From Nemertoderma westbladi (lineage: Eukaryota > Xenacoelomorpha > Nemertodermatida > Nemertodermatidae), in contig JAUCBJ010008854.1 in NCBI GenBank assembly GCA_032718475.1, positions 1 to 64,000 on the forward strand: DNA of 64,000 nucleotides, written 5' to 3'. Shown in pieces: positions 22,001 through 32,328 of this stretch. Position 1 is the first letter of the stretch; each line of letters starts with the position of its first letter. Under the pieces are notes generated by a model, which saw nothing but the letters and a program-made list of their open reading frames with translations, searched no databases and was not told the DNA's origin. A program made the translations under genes and the position numbers.

Positions 22001-22603
22001 TTACTCGTGTTAGAGTATATAACCAATGAAGTCTGTCAGTTCAGCGTCTTCGTTACCAACAGAGTAGCCATCATACTTAGTCGCACGACGATGGACCAAT
22101 GGAGACATTGCCCCGGAACGATTAATCCAGCAGACATCGCTTCCCGAGGAGCGACTCCAAAGGAATTGGTAAATACTCCCGAATGGTTAGGTGGACCCGA
22201 CTTTCTCTACCAAGAAGAAGAAGAATGGCCTCCCCATCTCACAACAGCAGAGATCAGACAGGCCAAGGGAGTGGAGAAAGTTAAACCCAAAACTCGAGCG
22301 AGTAAATCGAAGTTGTTTAAACCTGCGGTTGATCTATCTGTATTATTTACTTCCGGAGAGGATGCTTTGGATCAGAAACCCACCGCCACGACTAAAGAAG
22401 TCTTGGAAATCCGTGACAAGGATTGGAAATCTGGAATACCAGATATCGCGCAAGGACTCTCACCCCTCTTGCAGAGAGCGATACGTCACTACAGCTCCTG
22501 GAATCGGCTCTGTAAAGCCGTCACCTATTTAAAACGATGTTTTCATCATCGTTACTCCGGGACAAAGACCAATAGTGATGATGCTCCATCAACGTCTGCA
22601 TGA
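16037..22603 (+). CDS. BEL/Pao gag-pol polyprotein (Gag, protease, RT, RNase H)
   Basis: One 2188-residue frame from an ATG. Residues 1-370 are Gag-like. Residues 372-455 form an Ala/Lys/Glu-rich coiled coil. From about 788 there is the Pao-type Gag region (DUF1759-like, NGDEMKWLPFNEYY). Three cysteine-rich zinc-binding motifs lie at about 1064-1131 (CALCDGTHRLNMC, CYNCLRQGHQRRTC, CAKCGAKHHILLH). The aspartic protease signature LLDSGSTGTFID is near 1241. Reverse transcriptase runs from about 1610 with YMDD near 1736. Pao-type RNase H starts near 1911 (FGDASD, later WTDA). The frame ends at a TGA (22601-22603), yet the same frame stays open straight into the integrase, so a single in-frame stop separates RNase H from integrase. 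This is either a disabling mutation or a readthrough site. Confidence 0.93.
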   Translation: MSDTKQNLSDSLLDVTICDSDRGVEPSSRKFSSPPTVRKVIPPVVITEPRLVQHRRSIIGTRAQVKRDQEAAEQQPPASQELISQRPDSSSSEDTVELTPERGARMTDAVYSDPLLILPAAVLTRLLIAVEEHQIDWARSKRSTKDSYAGYTREELKSMVESQWNFPGPGLPFDLSEAAWEDIHRMGVAKETIDPAVWKRSAAGYAQGFFSSMERVEKQLLQQPQGPQEQGQLLYQVRERILRIRLILSAFEEASKRRQDTSLQVAVKTWFQRVSRQVQGTAQWKAQLEELSTHGESTDATFSQVESEATAEKPHKRDAIDIYLSDYQRFLGDEELRRRLDGLSPNSEGTQRVLDAIDVEMRAANQAKFDEQLRITRVQEEQVKKKRIEDRKAAAVAAAVASAEVERKEAAAAAEAKAAEAERKAAMAAAKAERKAAEAVAEAERKAAEETTQLELENIQENQDCINKQLTASNMQMMNRSTPKRQGYTSSEEGDTTDTEGKGNRSRLSRRRRTSHRHKLPDLPPAVRRQLNNTNLGSTEPVDQVVKIERLPTIVDEPEIIRPVLEITPSVIDTPVLPEVTSKFPLHSTKLPVPSRTAHETVQVLDPERNIHDLSPVVPRPPATTLATPASAVEWVDERRRGMDLLLGQMQETVQQFKGTVRESRLELQEVQQSIALERDKLVNTQRGIPPPLVTMCQPVRSEVSHAQGVEPTRIYTASEVETPIVNPIKGNYRPVDNDIPYRPDHNPRNLYTDNSILNNTMAQESFTRQMARTEARQAVKVGEIVKFNGDEMKWLPFNEYYKDNIQNSVLSNGEKLRFLIECLEGSPKLMALKFIGHPDGLRQVWDTLNISYGNRNNIAGYLYAKLVAPRKFISNGIIEFSDEIQEICRQLDWLGKSHEYQSAMVIRAVASTLPKGGVGTRWDKKVLYMMEQQQRDPTMTDLMTFLDGEVKLQLIKQSREKTSENKVSEKPVSRRKVTPVCYTDDGESQASQEEDSGKDTERSYYVNKTPNEQGSKFKSRSNDKREQVRKTPPTSPKRIQVRKPEERTRVHHVTQNKVSNIKPKCALCDGTHRLNMCDEFLKKSLTERREVMWDKRLCYNCLRQGHQRRTCYSDIRCAKCGAKHHILLHAEFDRNSPNQVSDSELHVQFSDVNDTDQSEMEGFYTDEFSDENKSCYMINTAVYRALTYEKDTDSDLTLTTSDRQPSWKEPSSNVGIREFPVVQVRVHGPKRSYVVNALLDSGSTGTFIDKELAEDIFAGQPKFRTKLNMSGIMQVWKSTVTADYYVGALSTPQDELGEHSIRSVKMVAIKNFATTQADLYNWDEDESIQHLKIPRFQTDYPGVQILIGQNAHEALETLEKRPAQPQPLQTYAVRTRVGWYFTGPSRRTLRERLPQELVCQVSEWEDDTSEGDDLTEGTPYSSDNDDIHQLFDEENTIDLLKENEAWQNQVNLCQLLYPSEREAYNDELNDVIERCNAKTRDEHAVRFFTQEAVEPNSYDKALSVEEERAKQIQETTTRFLKDQGRYEVGLPFRKREPKFINNRPLAEKRIAQLHRRLTANSSAKEMYQTQLKKFISKGYAERVPEETPVTERTYYLTHHYVPKPGKPHEVRVVFDGSALYMGQSLNSELLPGPNLLQSLLGILLRLRQYSIAFASDIEGMFLQVKVLDRDRDSLRFLWWPEGDLNQKPVEYWMTIQAFGIISSPSNACSVVRTTAEDNREAFSKEVIDNIKRDIYMDDNLKSLPSVEEAIEVAKGTVECLKRGGFRLTKFTSNSREFLESIPAEDRGAKDLDLIKDDLPETKTLGLKWDTERDILFFQLKQRDNPVRTKRICLSILSTYFDPLGFISPVILIARSLVQQMWLENHSWDDPLKGELLKKWMKWEDSLPAIEDFIISRSYFGHVLPTYSYQLHVFGDASDMGIGIVAYLRVETPDGIKVALVTSKALINNKLKVPRAELKAALYATAIGRNVTEQIDYPLEKTVYWTDALLVLEYITNEVCQFSVFVTNRVAIILSRTTMDQWRHCPGTINPADIASRGATPKELVNTPEWLGGPDFLYQEEEEWPPHLTTAEIRQAKGVEKVKPKTRASKSKLFKPAVDLSVLFTSGEDALDQKPTATTKEVLEIRDKDWKSGIPDIAQGLSPLLQRAIRHYSSWNRLCKAVTYLKRCFHHRYSGTKTNSDDAPSTSA

Positions 22604-22699
22604 GTCCATGTTGTTAAAGATCTTCCCAAATACAAGATATCCGACAGGTTTCTAAAGGAGAAGATCAGTTACCAGGAGCATGATGAAACCAACAAACAG

Positions 22700-24127
22700 A
22701 TGCTAAGACTCCTACAATGCTATGAGGATTCCGATAAGTATTTCCTGTTGTTAAGAAATCCGCAGATGCGCTTAAGGGATCGCTTCTCTAGTACCATGAT
22801 AGATGGATTAATACGTGTTGGAGGTAGGCTTACCAACGCCCCATTATCCTTTGACACTAAATTTCCCATACTCATTAGAAATCTTGACATACAAATCAAG
22901 ATGATTGTAGATGTTCATAGCAAACTGTATCATGCTGGAAGAGAACGAGTTCTGAGCGAAATTCGAACTCGCTTCTATTTTTATAAACCCCGTAGGGCTC
23001 TGAACCAAGTCCTTAGGAACTGCATACCCTGTAGGAAAGCATTCAGTAGGCCTTTGACACAGCGAGAGGCAGAATTACCTAGGGAAAGAGTAAGCTTCTA
23101 CGAACCACCCTTTACTAATACCGGTGTGGATTTATTTGGCCCTATTGAAGTATATCGTGCCCGGACTATAGTCAAGAGATGGTGTGTCATCTTCGTTTGT
23201 ATGACTTGTAGAGCTATCCATCTCGATATGGTAAACGATCTATCCACCAACAGCTTCGTGTTGAGTCTACGACGACAGATCGCTCGTTTCGGAACCAGTA
23301 ACACGATGAGATCGGATAAGGGAACGAACTTCATTGGCGCCAACAACGAAATTCAAGCTTACGTAAAGGACTGGAACAAGAGACAGGTGGACGATCAGCT
23401 AAAGATAACAGCGTCTAGCTGGACCTTCAACGCCGCCGACGCCCCTTGGTGGGGAGGAAGTTGGGAGAGATTGATTAGGAGCGTGAAGACTGCGTTCCAC
23501 TTTATTGTACCTTGTCGCGTTTATCTCACCGACGATCTATTGCGGACGTTAATGGAGGAAATTGCCGCTTATCTCAACGAGAGACCGCTTATGCCAGTCT
23601 CATCGAGTCCCGATTCCCTGGAAGCGCTAACACCCGCGCACTTCCTACTGAAGAAACCTGTAGCCATGCTCCCACAATCGGAAATCACAGACGGAGACGA
23701 ATACTGCCGACAAACTTGGCAACTCATGCAGTTGTTATCCCGTCGTTTCGCTGACCATTTCGAAAAACATTATCTGCCCACGCTACAACTTCGAACTAAG
23801 TGGTTTGCGCAGCAAGAAAACGTCAGCGCTGGAGACATGGTGCTTATTGTGGACCCCGATCTCCCACGTAAGCGATGGCAAACAGGTCGTATCATCGAGA
23901 CTCATATCTCGAGCGATGGTTTGGAACGATCAGTAGAACTCGTCGTCATGCGGCGTAACTTTAAGAAACCAGGGATAGTCTTTGAGACTCAACAGCTCAA
24001 CCGCCCAGTGGGTCGTTTATGTTTACTGGAAAGAGACAGAGAGCTCTCCGGAAACTATGGAAGGCAAGAAACTCTTCCCACGACCACTTCCCTAATTCAA
24101 CCGACATCTAGGGGCTCCCCAACTTAA
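22700..24127 (+). CDS. BEL/Pao integrase
   Basis: 475 residues from the first ATG after the stop; the same frame is open from 22604. An HHCC zinc domain is visible (HAGRERV ... CIPCRK, about residues 75-115). The DDE core follows: the first Asp in TGVDLFGP, the second in RSDKGTNFIG, and the Glu in GGSWERLIRS. The C-terminal part (GDMVLIVDPDLPRKRW ... LNRPVGRLC) matches the DUF5641-type tail of Pao integrases. It is normally made as the end of the gag-pol polyprotein; here it lies behind one TGA. All catalytic residues are present. Confidence 0.93.
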   Translation: MLRLLQCYEDSDKYFLLLRNPQMRLRDRFSSTMIDGLIRVGGRLTNAPLSFDTKFPILIRNLDIQIKMIVDVHSKLYHAGRERVLSEIRTRFYFYKPRRALNQVLRNCIPCRKAFSRPLTQREAELPRERVSFYEPPFTNTGVDLFGPIEVYRARTIVKRWCVIFVCMTCRAIHLDMVNDLSTNSFVLSLRRQIARFGTSNTMRSDKGTNFIGANNEIQAYVKDWNKRQVDDQLKITASSWTFNAADAPWWGGSWERLIRSVKTAFHFIVPCRVYLTDDLLRTLMEEIAAYLNERPLMPVSSSPDSLEALTPAHFLLKKPVAMLPQSEITDGDEYCRQTWQLMQLLSRRFADHFEKHYLPTLQLRTKWFAQQENVSAGDMVLIVDPDLPRKRWQTGRIIETHISSDGLERSVELVVMRRNFKKPGIVFETQQLNRPVGRLCLLERDRELSGNYGRQETLPTTTSLIQPTSRGSPT

Positions 24128-27100
24128 TATCGTTCGGAGTGGGCGTGTGACTCTATTATTTTATATTATTTTATTATTTTTATATTTATGTATGTATTAC
24201 TACGTAATTTTATTATAATCGTTTTATTTAATTTAGTAGAATCTTATTTAGCGATTATTTAGTAGAATAGTGCAATATATTCGTGTTTATTGCGTACGTA
24301 ATTACGTATATATTATATTTAGTGCGACGGCAAGAAATAATTCTTTTCCTTCTTCCTTACTGTCCGTATTACATTACAAATACGTAACTACAGTAAGATG
24401 AAATGTCCGTACTTATTAAAGTACAATAAAGCCACTACTATATTCAAGTATTATTGGTAGGCAGAGTATTAGGAATGCAAAGTTCAGATCCTCGTGTCTC
24501 GGCTAAACCAAGCTCTGGGTAGACCTTGGAAACGACTTGCCTCTTCACACTGACATTGCTTCGTGCGATATTGCTCTCATACCGTATATTAAATAATACA
24601 TATAGTAGCGTGATGTCCCTTTAACAGTAGCGTATAAAGCAAAATAAATCTGTTAAACCCTTTGACCATCTGTAATTCTAGTCGATTAAGATATCGCGGC
24701 ACCCACCGATATACTTGAAAGACAAATTTTAGAATCAGTGGTTAACGTCCCCAGACAAGTTCTGGAATAAATCGGTGCCCATCTCAAATATTAATTATTT
24801 AATATTTGCAAATCTAATAAATCAACTCTGTAAAATTCAGATCCTTCAACAATTCTAGTCAATTAAGATATCGTAGCATTTACCGATATTCTTAAAAAGG
24901 ACAATTTTCATAGAATTAAGGATCTTGTGTCCCCAGACATGTTCTAGAATCAAAATATGTCAATTTAATTATCAAATAATAAAATTTCAGGGAATAAATT
25001 TAAATTCATGCCTTTTAATGAATTTAATAAATTGCCATTTTTACGCAATTTATAACATTCCCAAAATTCCATTAATTAATAGATCAAGGGAGCGGAGATT
25101 TATCTTATTATGCGTATGAGTGTGCGAAAGTCTCCCAAACATAGTCAATAGCCGATAAAATTCATAAAGTCATGTATAAAACAGGCCATTGACCATTAAA
25201 GAATTACTATTAAATAACATCCCAGATCTGTATGCATTGGAATTACCCTAATTCTACCGCTAGCTTTGCATAATGTCACCATAGCAACAACCACGCTAGA
25301 ATTAGAATTGAGTTAAAAGAATAATAGACAGCTTGTCCCATTGAATAACATAGGGAATCAACAGTGCACTGCTAGTATCCAAGGATACATAATAATAACG
25401 TGACATTCTGGAAGGCACTGACTAACGGACAAGTGACCCGAGTGTGGGTAATTTGTGACAAGTTGTGTGTGTGGTATTTGTGAGTTTATAGGCGAATGTT
25501 ACTACTAAGGTGTGTTTACAGTAGCGAGTCGCAATTGTGAAAGTAACCCTAACTCTCCAGTAAGAACCTGAGGTGTATCTAAGCCTTTGGGACGGACAGT
25601 CGAGTGACTTGTGCCGGTTGTCGTTGTCGTTGTGCGGCTACGTCGTTGGCGAAAGTACAGCGGCGACGACACATCGGTGCTGAGGATCTCGCACTGTCCG
25701 GGGGCTGATTGGGGTAGGCAGCGACGCTCGCTAGCCTAAATATAAACTCATTATAATATTAATAAACTCATATATAGCAGATATGACGGAGTTGATAGAA
25801 GATGGTCTTGGTATCAGGGAGCGATATACTCTACTTTCAAGCGTTTGTTGATAGCTTGATACGCGGTGATACTAGTCCAACTACTACGAAGGATGATGGT
25901 CGTTATATCGAACCTACGATTTCCTGGAAGTAACTTACGCGTGAATTGGGCTATGGAAAATTCACCGCTCGCTACATGCATTGTAATGGTATGTATATGG
26001 ACTTCTTAACCATTGGCCATTCTATCGATTTACACGATACGGGCTATGTCGAACATATCCTACCCAGAGGAGTCGAAACGATAAACCAAAATTCTAATGC
26101 GAAAATCCTATTCGAAATCGACTCGAAAGAAAAGACATTAAAGAAACAAATAAACGCGGTAACTCCAACATATATTTGGAATTCTTGATAGAAGCATTGT
26201 AACAACAAATAAATATCACCCGCGTTTTCCCTTCAAGACGTGCGTCTTTGGTATTATTGCGATAAATGCCCTAGACCCAGCCAATAAACGGAAAGACATA
26301 AACATCCACGGAAACGTTGTGTTAAACACAGTTGTGCTCGTTATATTTACTGGAGTTTCGAGCGAAACTTGTTTGACGTATCACCTATGCTCACTCGGCT
26401 CGAACGATCCTGGAGTAAACCTACGATCAGAGTCCCGGAATACTCGGTCAAACCTCCTCATTCCTTAGTTGGACCTCAGACCTGCGATCCTGGTGGTGTC
26501 GCGGATCCTCGCGGACTGTATTCACTGTTCAAAGATCTAGTGCTACCCTAACAATTAATCGGTAACACTCCGACAGTGATTTCTAGCTAGCCGCCCATCT
26601 TACCTAGCCGGATTGTGACGCGGACACCTAATATCACTATCCAACCGTATGGTCGTCCCCATTTAACGCGATACAACCCTTCATCAAGGTGAAGGAGAGC
26701 GTTGTACGAAACGAGTTAAACGCTATTCTATAAAGATCAAAAAAGAAATCTGCGTTTGTTCAGATAAACGTAAGTTATAACAGTAAGTCCAATCGATAAA
26801 CGAATTAGCCTTATCTCAGTTCGATTGGGAAATCTCGAATCTCTAAGAAGATATCAAGCTTAGAAAACCCTATTCTCTGCGAGAGTTTTGGACGAACGTA
26901 TCCCATGACAAGCGGAGGAAAATCAGCTCGAGGAGAAGCATATCGAACTGGACGAGACACCGACCGTAAACCCAAACCTTCTAATGCAATTGTATTGCAT
27001 CCTTTACCCAGGAGTTATAGCCTTCCTAGTAAAGTGGCTCGCCCCAAAGAGAAAAGGACTCTGGCTAGCCTCGGGAAACTGCGTAAACGCCGTCCGCGCA

Positions 27101-27189
27101 AAGAAAACTAACTGTTTAGAGTATCTTTATGTTTTAGAAACTGTGATTTTTATATTTTATAGACTGAAAATCCCATTTTCTGGGAGCGG
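24128..27189 (+). other. 3' non-coding region of the BEL/Pao element
   Basis: Three kilobases between integrase and the 3' LTR with only short frames (such as 25946-26188) and no recognisable env domain. Two imperfect copies of a roughly 100-bp segment occur at about 24672-24770 and 24850-24957 (TTCTAGTC-ATTAAGATATCG ... GTCCCCAGACA-GTTCT). It may be a decayed third gene or regulatory sequence. Confidence 0.55.
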
Positions 27190-28390
27190 TGTAAAAGCTT
27201 TTGCTGAATTGCCCGGTTATTTTTCCTTATTTTTCCCGTAAAATACTCTGTAGTTGGTTTAATAGGCGTAAGAGGCCGTATTATTGCTGTATCGGTGTTT
27301 TTAGAGGATCTAAGAGCTATTTCTTCCGTATGTGTACTGTGGAAGGCATAGTTGATGATTCTATGGCAATTCCGTGACGCAAAAGGGGATAGCTACTCTT
27401 GAACAGTAGTTACTATGACGACGGTTAACAGCTGATATTCATACGTGTCGATTTTCTTTGTTCTACGGCATCTCTCAGTTCAGTCAACCAATCAGAGCGT
27501 TTTTACTGTTCTTGTATAGAAATTTCCTAGAAATCACGCAATGCTGTATGGGCAGTGTTGACATTCTGTCCTGAGCCAGGAGAGAGCGGCTTTGGAATAT
27601 TTTGTGCTTTTCTGCTTTAGCCTAACACTAGTAGGCTTAATTATAAGGACATATATCCGTTATCACACTTAATATCTCACTGGTTATCACTGGTTAACTG
27701 GCCCATACTGTGCAACTTAACTTAACATTACTGCTTTGCTGTCGGTTATTCATTATATTTGTTGATGAATTATTATATTTGGAATAACGAGAAATAACCC
27801 CGAAACCCAATATTCTTGATATACCGAAGGTAAGAGAGAAAGGTTACATATAACGATTGCGACTTATGTTAAAGTGGTTTGAAGTGAATCTAATGTTATT
27901 TGATAGACCCTACAGAGTCGGTCTGTGTTCCTTTTATATGTGACTAAAATCAGTGAAGATCGGCAGATTAGTGTGCAGTATTGTGCAGCATTGTGTATGA
28001 GTGAGACTGATAACGAAGCATTTCCTAAAGAATGTGCCATATATGTGAATTGTAACTAAGCCATATCGTTGTGAGTAGTTTAAGTCATAACTCTGTTTAT
28101 ATAGATAGAGCGCCACGTCCTAAAGGAACTGTTAATATTCCCCGAAGGTGAATAATATTGTCAGAGATTATATAATGCTGTCAGTCGAATAATACATTAG
28201 GCTTACATAGCAATACGATTAAGCCCTCGAAGTCAATCTCCCGGGTATATCCAACGGGTGAATGATCGCGCACAGATTGGTTTCAACTAGTGTAGTGAAT
28301 CAAATACTTGTTAGAGGCTAAAGCGATTTATTATCTAGAAGACATCCTAATTTGGCGGGTTAAACTGCCAAAGGTCTGAAAGCGCGAACA
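27190..28390 (+). repeat. 3' LTR of BEL/Pao element
   Basis: 1201 bp, one base shorter than the 5' LTR (CTACAGAG versus CTACATGAG) with a handful of substitutions. It ends GCGCGAACA and is followed by the target duplication CATGG. Confidence 0.95.
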
Positions 28391-28990
28391 CATGGCCTTA
28401 GATCGTCATAATGATGATGGGTGATGGTAACTCCACCTACTGGCTCCAGAAGTCGAGGAAAGGCACATTAAAAAAAATGCTACGTCGGGTTCACAGTGTC
28501 AGGTACACTGCATTGGAGTCCCTATACAGCATTGAAGGAGTCTTAATATGCCCCCCAAGTGTGACACTCGAACAGAAGCGCATCTGCTCTGCTTTCGCAG
28601 TAATGACCAGTCTGTGAATGATGACTTGGTTCTTGGGTGGCTTTATGGAGATAATAATTAAAGACACTATATAACATTGGAGGTGTCTCATTGGTTCCCC
28701 AAAGCTTGACGGTAGAACAAAGCCGCCTCCGCTATACGGGACATTGTTTTCGCAGGGAGGACCAACCTGTGCACAATCTTGTGCTTTGGCAGCCCCATGG
28801 AGAAAATAAGCATGGTGGCAGCATGACTTTCGTGAGATGCCTCCTAAAGGACACTGGCCTTGAAGGTGCGGATAATCTCGCGAAAGTCATGGGAGATAGG
28901 GAGTTGTGGAGGTGCAATTTTGTTGATATGCCGGCATATCATTCTTATTGCACGCTGCATTGGACTTGCCAATTGTGGATTGCATGGTGG
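28391..28990 (+). pseudogene. Non-LTR retrotransposon copy A, 3' part
   Basis: Continues the element interrupted at 12663. The first 60 bases encode the segment after the RT DYVL motif (DHHNDDG...). An internal deletion then joins it to MLRRVHSV, and the conserved C-terminal tail follows (GHCFRREDQPVHNLVLWQPH, LKDTGLEGADNLAKVMGDRE). Two overlapping versions of the SVTLEQ/SLTVEQ segment are present (28555 and 28700), so this part is itself a mosaic. Non-functional. Confidence 0.8.
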
Positions 28991-29560
28991 TGACAAAATG
29001 TTTTTGGTATGCTGGTATAGAATCTAATGTGCAATTTCAATGCTGCAGGCCGATTATAGTAATAGTATTTAGTACAATTAATGTCAGCGGATATTTTTTA
29101 CGTAATAACATTGTGATTGATTTAAGGTGTAATTTATTTAGTTGAAAAACCACAATAGTATTCGGTAATTATTTAAATTTATTTTAATAATATATATGAA
29201 TAACCTTTCACGGCACGCACCTGTTTCTGCTAACTGCTACAATACAACGGATATTGTTTTGATTATAATTAGCAGAGCAGAGGATTAAGTACTTCACAAT
29301 AATTAATAATTGCACAAGGAATTCTTAAATATGATTTTATACTCCATAACGAAAAACACGATGAGAAGAGTTCATATAAGTTTATTAAGTACCTTTTCAA
29401 CCCGGGTAACTTTTTTAAAATATATTTTATATTTATATTATAAACGTTTACAAATAATTTCATTAACTCATTATTCTACAAACAGAAAATATGAAGTGGC
29501 GATAGAACAATTAAATTCAGCACATAAAGAAATTGCAGGGTGGTGTCGGTATTTGGGCGA
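28991..29560. other. AT-rich spacer before the 23-bp minisatellite
   Basis: No gene seen; AT-rich with short frames only. Confidence 0.5.
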
Positions 29561-29564
29561 GTTA

Positions 29565-32328
29565 CTGGCTGGCAGTAGTCACGAGTTACTACTGCTGGTA
29601 GTCACGAGTTACTACTGCTGGTAGTCACGAGATAGTACTGCTGGTAGTCACGAGTTACTACTGCTGGTAGTCACGAGTTACTACTGCTGGTAGTCACGAG
29701 TTACTACTTCTGGTAGTCATGAGTTACTACTGCTGGTAGTCACGAGTTACTACTCCTGGTAGTCACGAGTGCTGGTAGTCACGAGTTACTACTGCTGGTA
29801 AACACGAGTTACTACTGTTGGAAGTCACGAGTTACTACTGCTGGTAGTCACGAGTGCTGGTAGTCACGAGTTACTACTGCTGGTAGTCACGAGTTACTAC
29901 TGCTGGTAGACACGAGTTACTACTGCAGGTAGACACGAGTTACTACTGCAGGTAGACACGAGTTACCACTGCTGGTAGTCACGAGTTACTACTGCTGGTA
30001 GTCACGAGTTTCTACTGCTGGTAGACACGAGTTACTACTGCAGGTAGACACGAGTTACTACTGTTGGTAGTCACGAGTTACTACTGCTTGTAGTCACGCG
30101 GTACTAGTGTTGGTAGTCACGAGTTACTACTGCTTGTAGTCACGAGTTACTACTGCTAGTAGTCACGAGTTACTACTGGTGGTAGACACGAGTTACTACT
30201 GTTGGTAGTCACGAGTTACTACTGCTTGTAGTCACGAGTTACTACTGGTGGAAGACACGAGTTACTACTGCTTGTAGTCACGCGTTACTACTGTTGGTAG
30301 TCACGAATTTCTACTGCTTGTAGTCACGAGTTACTACTGGTGGGAGACACGAGGTACTACTGTTGGTAGACGCGAGTCACTACTGCTGGTAGTCACGAGT
30401 TACTACTGCTGGTAGTCACGAGTTACTACTGCTGGTAGTCACGAGTTACTACTGCTGGTAGTCACGAGTTACAACTGCTGGTAGTCACGAGTTACTTTTG
30501 CTGGTAGTCACGAGTTACTACTGCTGGTAGTCACGAGTTACTACTGCTGGTAGTCACGAGTTACTACTGCTAGTAGACGTGAGTTACTACTGCTGGTAGA
30601 CACGAGTTACTACTGCTTGTAGTCACGAGTTACTACTGCTGGTGGTGAAGAGTTACTACTGGTGGTAGTCACGAGTTACTACTGCTGGTAGTCACGAGTT
30701 ACTACTGGTGGTAGTCACGAGTTACTACTGCTTGTAGTCACGAGTTACTACTGCTGGTAGTCACGAGTTACTACTGTTGGTAGTCACGAGTTACTACTGG
30801 TGGTAGTCACGAGTTACTAATGCTGGTAGTCACGAGTTACTATTGTTGGTAGACACGTGTTACTACTGCTGGTAGACACGAGTTACTACTGGTGGTAGTC
30901 ACGAGTTACTACTGCTGGTAGTCACGAGTTACTACTGCTGGTAGTCACGAGTTACTACTGGTGGTAGTCACGAGTTACTAATGCTGGTAGTCACGAGTTA
31001 CTACTGCTGGTAGACACGAGTTACTACTGCTGGTAGACACGAGTTACTATTGCTGGTAGTCACGAGTTACTACTGGTGGTAGTCACGAGTTACTAATGCT
31101 GGTAGTCACGAGTTACTACTGCTGGTAGACACGTGTTACTACTGCTGGTAGTCACAAGTTACTACTGGTGGTAGTCAAGAGTTACTACTGCTTGTAGTCA
31201 CGAGTTACTACTGCTGGTAGTCACGAGTTACTACTGCTGGTAGTCACGAGTTACTACTGGTGGTAGTCACGAGTTACTAATGCTGGTAGTCACGAGTTAC
31301 TACTGCTGGTAGACACGTGTTACTACTGCTGGTAGACACGAGTTACTACTGGTGGTAGTCACGAGTTACTACTGTTGGTAGTCACGAGTTACTACTGCTG
31401 GTAGTCACGAGTCACTACTGGTGGTAGTCACGAGTTACTAATGCTGGTAGTCACGAGTTACTACTGCTGGTAGACACGAGTTACTACTGCTGGTAGACAC
31501 GAGTTACTATTGCTGGTAGTCACGAGTTACTATTGCTGGTAGTCACGAGTTACTACTGCTGGTAGACACGAGTTACTACTGCTGGTAATCACGAGTTACT
31601 ACTGCTGGTAGTTACGAGTTACTACTGCTGGTAGTCACGAGTTACTACTGCTTGTAGTCACGCGTTACTACTGTTGGTAGTCACGAGTTACTACTGCTTG
31701 TAGTCACGAATGACTACTGCTGGTAGTCACGAGTTACTACTACTGGTAGACACGAGTTACTACTGCTTGTAGTCACTAGTTATTACTGCTGGAAGTCACG
31801 AGTTACTGCTCTAGTAGTCAAGAGTTACTATTGCTGGTAGTCACGAGTTACTAGTGCTGGTAGTCACGAGTTACTACTGCTGGTAGTCACGAGTTACTAC
31901 TGCTTGTAGTCACGAGTTACTACTGGTGGTAGTCACGAGTTACTACTGCTTGTAGTCACGCGTTACTACTGTTGGTAGTCACGAGTTACTACTGCTTGTA
32001 GTCACGCGTTACTACTGTTGGTAGTCACGAGTTACTACTGCTTGTAGTGACGAGTTACTACTGCTTGTAGTCACGAGTTATTACTGCTGGAAGTCACGAG
32101 TTACTGCTCTAGTAGTCAAGAGTTACTATTGCTGGTAGTCACGAGTTCCGATTGCTGGTAGTCACGAGTTACTAGTGCTGGTAGTCACGAGTTACTAGTG
32201 CTGGTAGTCACGAGTTACTGCTCTAGTAGTCAAGAGTTACTATTGCTGGTAGTCACGAGTTCCGATTGCTGGTAGTCACGAGTTACTAGTGCTGGTAGTC
32301 ACGAGTTACTACTGCTGGTAGTAACGAG
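29565..32328. repeat. 23-bp minisatellite ending at the NAP1 stop codon
   Basis: Roughly 120 head-to-tail copies of a 23-base unit whose first 20 bases read AGTTACTACTGCTGGTAGTC, followed by ACG. Variants include CTTGTAGTC, GGTGGTAGTC, GTAGACACG, and a few shortened units. Several longer blocks recur (for example the AGTTACTGCTCTAGTAGTCA block near 31800, 32100 and 32220), indicating higher-order duplication. In the NAP1 gene's sense (minus strand) the array is the 3' untranslated sequence starting directly after the stop codon. Confidence 0.95.

Larger units (their letters stand above)
12664..28390 (+). mobile_element. BEL/Pao LTR retrotransposon, complete, with 5-bp TSD
   Basis: A full-length element of about 15.7 kb: LTRs at 12664-13865 and 27190-28390, beginning TGTAAAAGC and ending GCGCGAACA. 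It is flanked by CATGG at 12659-12663 and 28391-28395. Five-base duplications are usual for BEL/Pao. It carries a long leader, a gag-pol frame with all BEL/Pao domains, and a 3-kb 3' region. By eye the two LTRs differ by fewer than ten substitutions and a single 1-base indel, so the insertion is recent. It landed inside an older non-LTR element. Confidence 0.95.

Noticed and set aside
25946-26188. Possible env gene remnant of the BEL/Pao element
   Set aside because: Only 80 residues, no signal peptide, glycoprotein or fusion-type features visible.
29565-32328. CRISPR-like array of short direct repeats
   Set aside because: The units are contiguous 23-bp tandem copies without unique spacers, in a eukaryotic sequence.
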